Below are positions 47,485 through 58,948 of a stretch of DNA of 64,000 bases, piece by piece. Where the stretch lies: NCBI GenBank assembly GCA_905331475.1, contig CAJNYU010002387.1, forward strand, positions 1-64,000. Direction: 5' to 3'. The stretch's first letter is position 1. Every line of letters begins with the position of its first letter. The translations under genes and the position numbers were made by a program. Under the pieces are notes generated by a model. The model saw nothing but the letters and a program-made list of their open reading frames with translations, was not told the origin of the DNA and made no database searches. This DNA comes from Rotaria socialis. Lineage: Eukaryota; Rotifera; Eurotatoria; Philodinida; Philodinidae.

Positions 47485-48018
47485 ATGTCCATTTTAGATC
47501 ATCTCTATATTTCATTCAATATGACATCAACAACAGTACCTACACCCACACCAGTATTACCACCAACTTCTTCATCTAATGAAGGTCAACAAATAATATC
47601 CTCACCATCGTCACAACCAAGATTTTATCGTCGTCCTTATAATGATTTACGACATCTTGAATCGATATGGACTGATACGAATCAGAATGCAGTTCCATAC
47701 AGTGAACAACATCGAACAGGAATACAAGCTGCACAATTAGCTAATCGATTACAGTATTTTCATATCAGTAATGATCATAATCCAACAGGAAGACCTGTCA
47801 TGGTAAATAATGCTTCACCACATCCATCATGGACACAACATGAAATATTAGTTGAAGATGGATTGATCGAGCGATTCAAAGATGCAATCAATGACTTTAT
47901 GAAACGTCCTGGTCGTCGATATGCATATGATGCGAACATGCGCTGGAGTCTTGAACATTGCCATGAGATAAGCTTTAGTGTTACTATTTCAATTAAAAAA
48001 CCTACTGATATAGTTTGA
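47485..48018 (+). CDS. unknown 177-aa Pro/Ser/Thr-rich protein
   Basis: Single exon, ATG two bases after an acceptor-like ATTATTAG|AT; a second ATG (47521) is possible. N-terminus is low-complexity ('TTVPTPTPVLPPTSSS'). The rest has 'GIQAAQLANRLQYFHISN' and ends 'EHCHEISFSVTISIKKPTDI'. A truncated relative occurs at 57245, where 'MIQAVQLANRL' is followed by a stop. Function unknown. Confidence 0.65.
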   Translation: MSILDHLYISFNMTSTTVPTPTPVLPPTSSSNEGQQIISSPSSQPRFYRRPYNDLRHLESIWTDTNQNAVPYSEQHRTGIQAAQLANRLQYFHISNDHNPTGRPVMVNNASPHPSWTQHEILVEDGLIERFKDAINDFMKRPGRRYAYDANMRWSLEHCHEISFSVTISIKKPTDIV

Positions 48019-48215
48019 AACCTGTACTATATAAAAAATAAACAAAGTTCCTATTAATCTCATCCGAGATTCCATAAGAACAAAGAGAAGAATCAAAATA
48101 ATAGATCTATTATTGTCCTATGCTTCAATTTATCTTCTGATGAAAATCAGAATAAACATGAACTGAATTTACAATTACATTGACATATATTCTAGACTAT
48201 CGAATCTTTTCATTA

Positions 48216-48668
48216 ATGCCTTCAACTAATGCTCGACCATCAAGTATACGTCCATCGAGAAATACAAATAATCGTGCAACTGTGCAAGTGGTTCGATCAG
48301 CAAGTGCACCTCAACGACAATTTATCATGATTCTCACAAACAATCCTAATTTGTTGCAACATACTCGTGCTTTTCAACCACAGGTAATATCTACATGACT
48401 TATGCTTAGAGACTTCTATTCTAACTATGATTATCATTTCTAGGTTACACAACCAAGACAAGCTACGGTTCCGCCTCAAAATCGTACCAACAATCATCAC
48501 CAAACTGCTAATGCTCGTGAAGAATTGCTTAATGATCTTCTAAGAATTGAATTGCGAGACGCAGCTCGTGATTATCTTTCTCGAACTCGTCGACAGTATC
48601 CACTTCATTATGTATTTGATATGTCTGATATTGAAATACCATCACCACAACAACAACAACATCCCTAA
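48216..48668 (+). CDS. small-protein family member A1
   Basis: Exons 48216-48383 and 48444-48668 (phase 0), 130 aa. Family pattern: an N-terminal 'FIMILTNNPNLLQHTRAFQ', a variable Asn/Gln linker, and a C-terminal 'LLRIELRDAARDYLSRTRRQ' then YPLHYVFDMSDIE. Orthologous by position and sequence to 58327-58731, and more distantly to the genes at 49181, 49744 and 59280. No known domain recognised; the basic N-terminus and helical C-terminus might suit nucleic-acid or capsid-like binding, which is speculation. Confidence 0.7.
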
Positions 48669-48840
48669 ATAGTGACAGTAACATTTCTATCAGTTTAGTT
48701 ATTTTGTGTATTATTACATATTGTCGTGTTATTGTCATGTATGAAATGAAATTGAATCTATATGAAACAATAGATCCAAATATCTTGTATCGATTATTAA
48801 ATTTCTATTCTAGATACTTTTTTTTGTCACTCGAACGTAG

Positions 48841-48993
48841 ATGTCTTCTTCAAACAATCATATTGACATGAAACAAGATACTTTTGATGCGAATCGTTCA
48901 TCATTAGTTCAGACTCAGAGATTCGTCTCAATGGAATTATTATCACCGACATGGCTTCGGAAAGGAATGACTTGGCCACCGAAACATTATTAA
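48841..48993 (+). CDS. 50-aa protein, tiny gene B1
   Basis: Short single-exon frame directly after an acceptor (CGAACGTAG|ATG), starting 'MSSSNNHIDMKQDTFDANRS'. It shares 'SN.....KQ..F....S.VQ.QR' with the 49-aa frame at 58949 and sits at the same place between the A and C family genes, so it is conserved between the two tandem units. No known function. Confidence 0.5.
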   Translation: MSSSNNHIDMKQDTFDANRSSLVQTQRFVSMELLSPTWLRKGMTWPPKHY

Positions 48994-49180
48994 AATAGTC
49001 AACAACTTATCACTACACAACGAATGCAAATATTCATATATAGTCATCGGAATCCTTTTTTGTTTTCTTATGTAAATAAATGTGTTATCTTGTATTGTTT
49101 GTTACTTTTGATTTCTATATATTTTCCTACAGACCTATGATAGATTGTGAAATGATGTTGTAGATTATTGATTTTAACCA

Positions 49181-49571
49181 ATGGCCTCATCAAATAGACA
49201 ACGAACACATACACAACAGTCAGCAAATGGAAATGATCAAGTTTTTCTCATCACACTAACAAATCATTCTACTTTACTGCAAAATACATCATATTTTCAA
49301 CAAGCACCAGACGTGGTAAATTGAAATGATCGAAATTATGTTTTCTTTTATTTTATTGTAGCAATATATTGAACAGCGTAACAGTGGCATATTCATATCA
49401 AATAGACCGGTTAATATTGGAATAGATCATTCTGAACAACATGAACGATTCTTATACAATGATTTAAGATTTGAATTGGAACATTCAATTCGAGCTTATC
49501 TTCAACGAACACGACGACCCTATCCAATTAGTATGGTTCTCGATCTATCAAACATCCATCGACGACAATAA
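49181..49571 (+). CDS. small-protein family member C1
   Basis: Exons 49181-49315 and 49362-49571 (phase 0), 114 aa. 'VFLITLTNHSTLLQNTSYFQ' then 'FLYNDLRFELEHSIRAYLQR' and TRRPYPISMVLDLSNI. Same build as the gene at 48216 and the closest relative of 59280-59747. GTTGTAG|AT precedes the ATG by 17 bp. Unknown function. Confidence 0.7.
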
Positions 49572-49743
49572 TTTGTTTCTTGTTTCTTGTTTCATGTTTT
49601 TTTTTTGTCTTGGATATTTATCCATCTAATCATATGAAAATTGATAATGTAGCTATGAGATATATAAACTAAAGCTTGATTCTTTTGAGAATCTAGTGTT
49701 TTTGTATTTCATTTTTGTTCTAGATAGCTATTATCAGTAATTC

Positions 49744-49944
49744 ATGGAATTCGATACGGAACAATTGAGTAGATTTATTCTATATTTATTTACTGGACAT
49801 CCAATGGATATTGAAGACAGTGATATAGAAGAGGCTGATGTTAGTGATTTACCTAATATTGATCGACTAGAACCACGGAACAATGTCAATCATAACAACA
49901 ACAACAATCATAATAATAATAATAATGAGGATGATGATGATGAC

Positions 49945-49986
<42 letters not shown>

Positions 49987-50351
49987 AATGATGATGAAGT
50001 GAATAAAAAGCATTATTGTTTTATTGTATTCAATAATCCTAAATTGTCAAAACTTTTGAAAACAAAAGTATTAAAGAAACCAGACAATGTAACGATTTTC
50101 TTCATATCAACGAATGTATGTCATATTCTACTGTTTGTTTTTAGACAAATCAACAGGGTCAACGACAAGTGCATGGAGAACATCGTGGGGTAGCTCGACC
50201 AACACGAAAACCAGTAACACAACAAGGAGGGAAAGAAATGGATTTAAATCTACATTTCAGTGGTAAAATAGAAAAACTCATCAATGCATTCATGAAACAT
50301 CAAACACCACCTTTCTCGAGAAAATATATTCTCGATTTAACAGAACAATAG
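49744..50351 (+). CDS. small-protein family member D with poly-Asp tract
   Basis: Exons 49744-50088 and 50145-50351 (phase 0, 56-bp intron), 183 aa. Begins 'MEFDTEQLSRFILYLFTGHP', then an Asn-rich and a poly-Asp run (about 19 D, encoded by a GAT microsatellite at about 49930-49990), then 'HYCFIVFNNPKLSKLLKTKV' and, after the intron, 'KIEKLINAFMKHQTPPF' and 'YILDLTEQ'. The last two blocks match the N- and C-terminal blocks of the A and C proteins. In the second tandem unit only a 15-codon remnant survives (59960). Confidence 0.65.
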
Positions 50352-50490
50352 ATATCTAATGGATATTAGAAAAAGAAAAGAAAAGAAATTGAAATGTTGT
50401 TGTGTATTTGAATAAATATATCATTTGAACATGAAGAAAACCAATTAGATCTTCATTTCAGATATTAAAAAAATCTTGCTTAACCTATTG

Positions 50491-53400
50491 ATGGCTGAAA
50501 CAAATAAAGATAAACAATCAATTGTGAATGAGAATTCTAATGAACACATAGATGTAAGTAGAAAGGTTTGTTTTCTGTTTACATCATCATATTTTTATTC
50601 TATTTTGTTTGTAATTTATAGTGGAGTACAGTCGAAGACTTCGATGACATGTTCGATATGATTGATGATGACAACGATACACTTGAATATGAAGATGATG
50701 AATTAAATAAATATTACCTATCTGGTCATTTAAATTCAATGGCACATGAAGAAGAAACGATCGACGATGATGATACTCTCGATAAGGATTTAAATTTTGT
50801 TGAAGTAAAACCACTTCTTTTTTTCTTAAAGAAATAAATTTTTGTTGTCCTTCAGGAAATACAAACAGAAGCTATTCTGTCTCAAAAATTCAGTCAATTA
50901 TCAACAAAGACTGAAGATGAACAGAAATCTGGTATAATTCATAAAAGACGACGGTCAACATCTATAACTAGTCCAGATATCAGTCCTAAGAAAACAAAAA
51001 TAATTCTGGATGATGCTGATGATGTTACCAATGAGCCTACTACTACAATTAGCAGTACTGAAACAAATGAAATACCAATATATCTATCGATAACAAACAA
51101 ATTATTTGTTCATATGGCACAAACTATAACAAAAACAGCTAGTTCTATTAGTATAAATAATATACAACAAATAGCTCTATTCATACATCAAGCAGCTAAT
51201 GTTCGAATAGATAGAGAAGTCATGAAAGCTTATTTACATTCTGTGATGGGCACATTAAAAAGATCTGAATCTCATCTCATCGAAGGTGACCGGCATGTAT
51301 GGCCTATGCAGGTTCAATCAATTATGTTAGCACAACAAAAAGCAGCGGGAACTACAGTTGGTGCTAGCGTTACTGAGGATCAACAGGCTGATTGTGAAAA
51401 ACATTTACATCAACGTTTAATAGAAATGAATGAAAAAATTCAATTTCATCTAAATCAATTCAATGAAAAGAAAAAAAATTTGATCGGTTTTACATCGAAT
51501 ATCGAACAAACTATTCAAAGTTTTGTTCAAAAGTATGGCGTGAAACCACTCGAAATGAAAAGGAATCTGAAAATAGCAATGATCAACTATGACTATGATT
51601 CAGAAATATTGAGACGTCAATATCTACAGGAAAAACCGAACGAATATCAAGTAAAAGCGAAAAGAAAAATCTATATTCTGTTTAAAATAATAGCACATCT
51701 TTCTCTTTTCTATCGTTTAGATTCAAATCATGAAACGTCTTTCTGAAAAAAAGCGTGAACTGGAAAAGTCGAAGCGAGAACTATTAGAATTGAAATATCG
51801 AATCTTCTATAACAAACCACATTCTTCGTTGGATGCAATTGAAACATCTATGCCGAAATTGGATGATGACGATAGAAAACTGAAATTGTTGAATAAACAT
51901 GAAAAATTAATTCAACGCAAGAAATTAGATTTTATGGCTATTAAAATAATAGCAGCCGAAACAAAATTCTATCAATGTCTTCGAGTGTTCGATAGCGAAC
52001 TAGCTGCTATGTGGAAAAATCATCGTGAACTTGTAAAAGATCGTGGAATGTCTACAACACTAACGAATCTTATTGAAAAACGTTTTACCGGTATTGCTGC
52101 TCGATGGAGGGATGTCTATAATTACAGACTGAATTATTATTTCCGAAACGTTTGTGGTGATTCAGAACATATTAATACGAATGAAGTTGAGCACAATTCG
52201 AAACGATTGGGATTTTCATCATCTCTAATTATTGATGCTACTCATCAATTCACTGATAAAGAATTGCAACTGTTGAATCGGGGGCCAACTTATGTTCCAC
52301 CTTGCCAAATATCAACATTATCTTCGGGTCAATCTATCGATGATATTGTTAAAAAGAAATATGCACCATTAAAACATCAACTAAGCCAATTATTTTCAAA
52401 ATATCATATTAATATTGCATTGTCGATGGAAATTGAACAGAAGATCAGTGATCAATTTACAAATCTTTTCTCCTCACCAATAGTTTCGAATCTTCAACAG
52501 CGGGCTCTCTATGAAAAATATCTTATTCAATCGATTAGACATTCTTTGAAAAAGAACAATCTCATCCTACGACGAACTGCTGATAACAAGAATACGTTCT
52601 ATTTGGGAAATCTACAAGAGTTTGAAACAAAAGCAAATGATTATTTATTAAAATCAGATGCTTACAAGGTGCTATTGAATAAAGATAAAGAAAATGATGG
52701 CCAACCATGGCAAGCTGAATTAAAACAAATGGAGGAATCTATGAATTTATTATTGGAATCATTGAAAAATCATAAAGCAATAAATATCGATTTATATAAT
52801 CGATTATTAGTTGATGCAAGTAAAGTGAAATTACCATGTCTGTACTTCTTGCCGGACATTTCTAAAGTAATGTAGAATTTATTCTATTCTTCATCTATCA
52901 CGTATACGTTTTTTCTTCTTGAAATAGGAAAATGAAATTTCATTGGTACCCTATATTACATCGCAGCATAGTGCAACATGGAAAATTGGTAACTATCTAA
53001 ATGAATTATTACAACCATTTGTGGATAAAATCCTATCATTAACAACATTTCGTGATGAACCTGATTTCATGCGAAAATTAAACGATTATGTGTATGTAGA
53101 ACGTCATCTGCGACCAACTACTTTATTTTGTAGTATAAGGATTTCTAATTATTTTACATTGGATGTACATAAAAATATGATTGATACAGTGGGGTACTTC
53201 TTGGAAGATAATTTAGTAACCAATAAACTTGAACAAGTTACAATTCAGACGATTAAAAATTTACTATATATATTCCTGTATAATAATGTGTTCTATTATA
53301 AAGATAAAATCTATACATTAACAAAAGGTAGTCCAAATACGATGCCATTATCAGATACTTTGTCGAATATCTTTCTATTTACATGGCAAAAGAAAATCTT

Positions 53401-54225
53401 GAAAGAAATAAATTCGAAACATGAATTCTTTGGAAGGTAATATCTTTTCTACATGTATCCATTTCTATACTTTACTGGATTTAATTTTTTCATAGATATA
53501 AAGATCAAATCTTTTTCACATGGAATAATGGGAATGAAGAAGAACTTGGTAATTTTTTACAAACTATTAGAGATAAAAATCCTAATGTTCAATTTCAAAA
53601 ATTAATTGGAACAAATGTACAATTTTTTAATGCTTTTGTTGAAAATCTAAATGGTGAATTGTTCACTCGAGTGTATCATCATCCAATTATTCCTAAATAT
53701 ACATTACCGTATGTAGTGGGTCATTCGAAATTAGCTCATGGTGATTGGTTTCGATCAGCTTTGATTCGAGCTGTTTGTTATTGTTCATTGATCGAAGATT
53801 TTACTCTTGAACGTATTTATCTCGAACTAACTTGTCTGATCAATGGTTATTCATTACTTTTTGTTGAAAGTAATGTTCAGCATTTCTTCGGCTATTTTCA
53901 TGTTGATGATATGCGATATACAAAAGATCAAACCCTGTATGACAAATTTCGTCATGATTGGTTTGCATATATGACGATGCAATATGAGTTGTCTGATAAA
54001 CTTCAAAAATTCAATGATAATGATAGCTTAATTCTTCTGAATTATCTCTATGAATTCGGTCCTAAATGTCAATTCAATCAGCAATTTTATTGTCTTTGGT
54101 CAGAATATTTCAATCAACATCCGAATCTATCGAAAGATAAAGCTACAGTTCAACTTACGACGAAACATCAGCATTCATTAAATTCTCTATTGGCTAGAGA
54201 AAAATCAACATGTTCAATTCAATAA
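50491..54225 (+). CDS. catalytically degenerate Athena-like reverse transcriptase, copy 1
   Basis: Six exons (50491-50553, 50622-50804, 50856-51650, 51721-52866, 52928-53436, 53496-54225) join in frame to 1141 aa. Order: acidic N-terminus, basic NLS-like patches (KRRR about 112; SPKKTK), a helical region, the Athena-type 'LLNRGPTYVPPCQ' (about 532), 'LYFLPDISK' (about 724), then the RT core. Compared with the intact RT at 33.7 kb, motif A 'CTIDVVDLYT' is 'CSIRISNYFT' (Asp to Arg800), the motif 2 Arg is Val, motif B reads 'TKGSPNTMPLSD', and motif C YIDD is YKDQ (900-903). The thumb and C-terminus are retained ('LWSEYFNQHPNLS'). No stops or frameshifts, so it looks functional as protein but not as polymerase. 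No GIY-YIG domain is attached. Confidence 0.85.
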
Positions 54226-54549
54226 TGTGCATGTTTCATCTGTTGTCCTTTGAATAGAAATTGTAAAAGAACTTGTCTGTATTCGTTTGTATTTCAGAAT
54301 AAATAAAATAAACTATCGATTCATTTGTCATCTGTTCTCGTTCTTGTTTTTGACATTTCAAGTATCGTTTTTCATGTTTATAGATTAAATCTAGTCATTC
54401 TATTTTGCATAACAGTTTATTACTTGCTTCCTTCCTTACTTACATATTCATATTCAATTTTCATTAAAAAAATAACAAAATAAGTAAGTGGTCTATGGTC
54501 TATCTATAATAAACTATTTATTTGTCTAACTATATAGATCAGGAAAAAA

Positions 54550-55323
54550 ATGAATAGAAATATTCGAAAACGACAATTAAATATGAACTTGAGTGTTTTA
54601 CCAACATTTACGCCACTCAGTCCATATAAAATCTATCATATAAATCAATCAACATCTACGATTTTACTACAAGATTTAATCACATTAGCTAGAAAAACAA
54701 CTAAATTTACTATTGATACAGAAAGTGATTACTATACACATGAACCAGCATTGATTCAAATTGAATTTATACATCCTCAATCAATTGTATTATTGATTGA
54801 AACATGTCATCTACCTCATGAATTATCAGTATTATTTTGGATGATACGGTCACTTATGAACATAATCTTCAATACATCAAATGTCATTTTATCCTGGGGT
54901 GACACGAAGAAAGAACTAGAAAATTTCATTTCTTGTAAACTGATCTCATTTACACTGATTCAACAAATAAATGATATTGATGTACAAGGCTACTTCAAGG
55001 ATTGGCATGATAATTTACTAGAAAATGACTATGATCATTTGTCATTCGACAACAAGGATACATTATGTTCATATTCACGTAAATCTTTGGAAGATATGAA
55101 TCATAAATGGTCACTGCAAATGGCCATTGCTTATGTATTTCGAGAATTTCTCGATAAAACTCGAACACAAAGTAGTTGGAGTCGATCTCTGGGTCTATCA
55201 ACAGGGACAAAGTCTTTCATTTCTAATTTGAAACAAAAGACAATAGTAAATCAAATGATTCAATATGCTGTGAATGACTGCTTAGCAGTGACAAAACTAG
55301 TAAAATTACTAGATTTGACTTAG
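54550..55323 (+). CDS. DEDDy-type 3'-5' exonuclease
   Basis: 257 aa, single exon; TATATAG|AT is 10 bp before the ATG. Exo I 'KFTIDTESDYY' supplies D-x-E, Exo II is probably in 'VILSWGDTKKELENF', and Exo III 'QYAVNDCLAVTKL' has the Y-x3-D of the DEDDy class (RNase D/WRN-like fold), which removes nucleotides from 3' ends using two metal ions. 'HEPALIQIEF' is also typical. DEDDy exonucleases are among the accessory ORFs of Terminons. Here it follows the degenerate RT gene by 325 bp on the same strand, which could mean a role in trimming telomeric or cDNA 3' ends. Confidence 0.85.
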   Translation: MNRNIRKRQLNMNLSVLPTFTPLSPYKIYHINQSTSTILLQDLITLARKTTKFTIDTESDYYTHEPALIQIEFIHPQSIVLLIETCHLPHELSVLFWMIRSLMNIIFNTSNVILSWGDTKKELENFISCKLISFTLIQQINDIDVQGYFKDWHDNLLENDYDHLSFDNKDTLCSYSRKSLEDMNHKWSLQMAIAYVFREFLDKTRTQSSWSRSLGLSTGTKSFISNLKQKTIVNQMIQYAVNDCLAVTKLVKLLDLT

Positions 55324-55668
55324 ACAATGAATATACTTCTATAAAAGATGAAAATAAAGAACAACAATCAAAGGTAAGTGATATTTGTAATTTGCATTAT
55401 TGAAAACAAGATGATTTTTCTATCTCTTCTAGACTCATTGTGTGAAGTACCATTGAACGTTGTTATCAACATAGTTTTTTGTTTTGTATATATATTCTTC
55501 GTTCATTATTGTATGAACTGTATTATTTAAAATAAACTGAATACCTATCAATATCAAACTCTTTTATATTAGTAGTTTTCTTGGATCTTTTCGTGTGTAA
55601 TCTAACAAATTTTCTTTTGCTCTTTGATATAGATATAATCTAAAAAATTACTGTCTTCTTGAAAGAAC

Positions 55669-56262
55669 ATGTCTCTCAGTTCACAACAATCATTTCAACA
55701 AGAACTTACCAGTAATATTGAAAAGTTAATTTTTTATATTCATTAAAACTCATTTTCTTATCTTTCTTAGACGATACTCCAACTGAACAAAACAGTGCAG
55801 ATCAATTGTATCAATCACCGAAAGAAGTAAACAATAAATATATCTATGACATTATCTGATAGTGTTTTCTCACTGTTTCTATAGACACATCAAACAGTGT
55901 ATACTACTCCAACAAAAACATCAACACTAAATGAGAATCAAGCGCATGGTGAAATACCGCCATTAGTCAACTTTCTGAGTTGCTATGTTAGTCTTACACG
56001 ATATCAGGTAAATAGTCAAAAGAAGAAATCGAAAGTATTCACTGCGACGCATTATATCTTAACAACGATTTCATTTTAGGAAGATAAAGGTATCAATAAT
56101 CCTGTTATAAATACTGAAAAAGATCTTGACATCGAGCCACAACAGTTGCAAAAAGAAGAAGGCAACAAGGCACTATCATCACATGATGTAGATTCATATC
56201 TAGAACATAAGAATCCAATGAATACTATGATTATTATTGATCGGCCATGGTATACAAACTAA
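55669..56262 (+). CDS. unknown acidic protein, four short exons
   Basis: A plausible model joins 55669-55711, about 55772-55827, 55885-56009 and 56080-56262 through GT/AG introns: 'MSLSSQQSFQQELT' + 'DTPTEQNSADQLYQSPKE' + 'THQTVYTTPTKTSTLNENQ...' + 'EDKGINNPVINTEKDL...', ending 'IIIDRPWYTN'. Polar and low-complexity throughout. Exon borders are inferred from splice signals and frame only, so details may be wrong. It follows the exonuclease gene and has a TATAG|AT acceptor about 37 bp before the ATG. Confidence 0.45.
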
Positions 56263-56915
56263 AGACTTGTGCTCTCCTCATTCCTAATTACGACATTTTT
56301 TCTTTATAAAGTAGTACTCGTTTGGATAATTGTTTTGTTCTGAAGTATAGATCTGAACATTGTAGTTAGCTTAATTACTGTGTGTCTTTGTGTTTTGTCT
56401 TGTTTTCTGTGCATATATTATGTATATGTTCATTGTTTACTGTATTTACTATATCCGTTCTAGAGAAAAGAATACATTGTTGTACGAGAATAAAGATACT
56501 TTCTACACATTTCATTCTCTAATAGTCATTATTATTAGCATATCTGATTTATGCAGTGCACCAAATTTTGATCTTCAAATGGATAAGATCTTCGGAGGAA
56601 AAAAAAGATAAATGTCTGTAGTTTAAAAGTATTTCCTACAGATATCAATCCAATGCAAGAACAACAACAGCTCTTATTCAATCTGTAGCATGACTAGGAT
56701 TTTATATTATTATCTACGAAACAATCGACCAATATTAATCATAGACTTCAATTCCGTTCTGATATAATAGAATTAGTTCTATATGGAACTTTATTTTCTA
56801 TTGTAACATGTTGTATTGAAAGCTTTTTCTTTGAAAATAACTGACATAATAAACATATATCTATTCCTTTTACTGTTCTAGATAAATATTGATTTTTACA
56901 CAGCAGCATACTTAA
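56263..56915. other. intergenic, gene remnants unclear
   Basis: A hydrophobic frame near 56390-56500 ('FIVYCIYYIRS') ends at a TTCTAG acceptor and may be part of a small membrane gene, but I cannot define exons. Otherwise A+T-rich. Confidence 0.35.
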
Positions 56916-57032
56916 ATGATGGAGAATAAGCATCATTGCAGAACACTTTGTAGTAATGGTCAAGTATGTGACGATCAAGGTCGTTGCTATGAATTACTTT
57001 CACTAACACAAGTGTTGCAACATAACAGATGA
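56916..57032 (+). CDS. possible 38-aa Cys-rich peptide
   Basis: ATG-ATG start 35 bp after a strong TTCTAG|AT acceptor. The peptide contains 'HHCRTLCSNGQVCDDQGRCY' with four cysteines in a C-x3-C-x5-C-x5-C spacing, then a Leu-rich end. It might be the first exon of a longer gene (a GT occurs in 'CAA|GTGTTG'). Too short for certainty. Confidence 0.35.
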   Translation: MMENKHHCRTLCSNGQVCDDQGRCYELLSLTQVLQHNR

Positions 57033-57244
57033 AGATACTAGGAATATAACACATGTAACCATCGTTGATGGACGTAATAACGAGAGCTGATTTGTGTATG
57101 GTCAAGGTTTTCTTCACTCCATTTAAGAGGATGCCGTGAATAGTGAACATGGTTTAAACCTACTAAATAGAGATGATACGAACTTAGGTACTGTGACCGA
57201 TAGTTTTCTTTATATTATTTGATAATCTTCATACATGATTGGCT

Positions 57245-57403
57245 ATGTCACCATTATCTTCAGCGTCATCGAATCATGCAAATCTTCCTTTAAATGACAA
57301 GAGACATGTTGCGCTAACCAGCGTCCATACAAACAGACATGAATGTACACTAAATGAGTACCGATTAATGATACAAGCTGTTCAGTTAGCCAATCGATTG
57401 TAA
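57245..57403 (+). pseudogene. truncated copy of the 177-aa protein gene (47485)
   Basis: 52 codons from ATG ('MSPLSSASSNHANLPL') to TAA. The end 'YRLMIQAVQLANRL' matches 'GIQAAQLANRL' of the gene at 47485, whose next residue Gln is replaced by the stop here. Further homologous sequence (IFQ) follows the TAA. It marks the start of the second tandem unit. Confidence 0.6.
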
Positions 57404-57716
57404 ATATTTCAGTGTAAATACTCATATTCCTACACACTCGACATACACAAACAACAGCAAGTGCTCCATCGAGTTTATAGAGTATACATGATGAATCCAT
57501 AGAAGAATAACAACTCATTAATAAATTTATGATGCGTTGAACAGTTGAAGTGTTGTTATTTTGATTAGTCGAACCTGTCATCGGATGAAAAATATCCAGT
57601 AATAAATAAATATATCATGTATTGGCCTATAGACTGATAGATATAAATCAGAAGAAGACTATGAATTCATTATCATTAATTTTTTATTTCAATTCTAGAT
57701 TTAATTTAACTTTACA

Positions 57717-58036
57717 ATGAGTAATTTATCATTACACGACGAGAATGATTCTAATCCTAGCACAGTGAAACAACACTCGGTAATAATCCATTTAATAATA
57801 GTCCATTTATAACGGAATTTTATTCATTTAAGAAATATCAAAATATGTTCGATTACTCACTATCTACACCATGGCATCGAATAACAGCTGAGCCATATTC
57901 CAGACAACTTAATAAAAAGCACAAACTTCTTAAACATCCATTTCTAATTCAATGGAATCCAATGGACACAGCTGAACACCGTAGAAATCATAGTACGACT
58001 GATTCAAATCCAAAGCGAAGAAAAATAGACGCTTAA
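57717..58036 (+). CDS. unknown 88-aa basic protein
   Basis: Exons 57717-57779 and 57833-58036 (phase 0). 'MSNLSLHDENDSNPSTVKQ' is joined to 'KYQNMFDYSLSTPWHRI...', ending in an NLS-like 'SNPKRRKIDA'. Acceptor AATTCTAG|AT is 18 bp before the ATG. I see no clear copy in the first unit and no known family. Confidence 0.6.
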
Positions 58037-58326
58037 TTGAGTTCTTTCTGTTTTTGTTTTCCATTGTGATCTGCTATAATGAACTGTAAACTTATAGAAT
58101 AAAAAATAAATACCGCAAAATTTCATTTTTTCGTTGTTAATTCCGGGAAAAAAGTGAACTGAAGCGTCTTTGATAGTAGTTTCCTGAAGGGCATCTCTCC
58201 AATGTGGATTTTTCTGCATTTACAAAAACAAAAAAATAAAATTGGAAATACTTCTCCAGAGATGAGATTTGTGAGAACTCAAAACATTTCTTCTTTTACA
58301 TTCTAGATCATAACATCTATACATTG

Positions 58327-58731
58327 ATGCCTTCATCAAATCAACGATCATCAAGTACGCGTCCATCGAGAAGAATAGAAAATAATGCACGATTACAAAC
58401 TGTTCGATCAACAAGTACAACTAATCGACCATTCACTTTTGTTCTTACTAATAATTCTGAATTGTTGCGACATACTCGTGCATTTCAATTCCCGGTAAAC
58501 TATAATAATTTATCTTCACAGATTATACATCAAAGACAGACAACAAATCCAACTCAAAATGGTGCAAACAACAACAACAATAATAATGATAATATTCGTG
58601 AACAATTACTAAATAATCTCTTACGACTTGAATTACAAGATGTAGCTCGTGATTATCTATCTCGAACATCGCGACCTTATCCACTTCAATATGTATATGA
58701 TATGTCCGATATTGAAACACAGCAACCGTAA
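58327..58731 (+). CDS. small-protein family member A2
   Basis: 134 aa, open as a single exon; the place of the A1 intron is occupied by a 26-bp GT...CAG stretch that is in frame and probably translated. 'FTFVLTNNSELLRHTRAFQF' and 'LLRLELQDVARDYLSRTSRP' then YPLQYVYDMSDIE match A1 (48216) closely; the linker is Asn-rich. TTCTAG|AT lies 21 bp upstream. Second-unit counterpart of A1. Confidence 0.7.
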   Translation: MPSSNQRSSSTRPSRRIENNARLQTVRSTSTTNRPFTFVLTNNSELLRHTRAFQFPVNYNNLSSQIIHQRQTTNPTQNGANNNNNNNDNIREQLLNNLLRLELQDVARDYLSRTSRPYPLQYVYDMSDIETQQP

Positions 58732-58948
58732 TGTCAATGATATTTAATTTAGTTTAGTTTGCTTTTTCTCTCTTTCTCTATTGTTTTTTACCGCCGTTTT
58801 TTTTTTGTTTATTTGTTCATCTACCTTCATGTTATGATCTATGAAATAAAATCATCTGATGTACATCTTTCGTCCAATATGAGTTTAGATTGCACATAAT
58901 TCTCTATCATTTTAACAGGTCTCAGATCATATATATTGTAAGCTGAAA

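Noticed and set aside
53140..53180. Aligning 'TLDVHK' of the degenerate RT with motif A so that an Asp is retained
   Set aside because: This shifts the spacing to the NN.F(Y) and motif B landmarks by about eight residues; the alignment with C.I....(F/Y)T fits to within one residue, so the Asp is taken as lost.
50445..54225. Calling the RT exons as separate genes or as broken pseudogene pieces
   Set aside because: All five introns have GT/AG borders in matching phase and recur at the same codons in copy 2, so one spliced gene is the better reading.
56896..57150. 84-codon minus-strand frame with a hydrophobic stretch
   Set aside because: Opposite to every gene of the block and overlapping the Cys-rich plus-strand frame, which has a leader acceptor.
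57243..57581. 112-codon minus-strand frame
   Set aside because: It is the shadow of the truncated plus-strand copy of the 177-aa gene, whose homology is on the plus strand.
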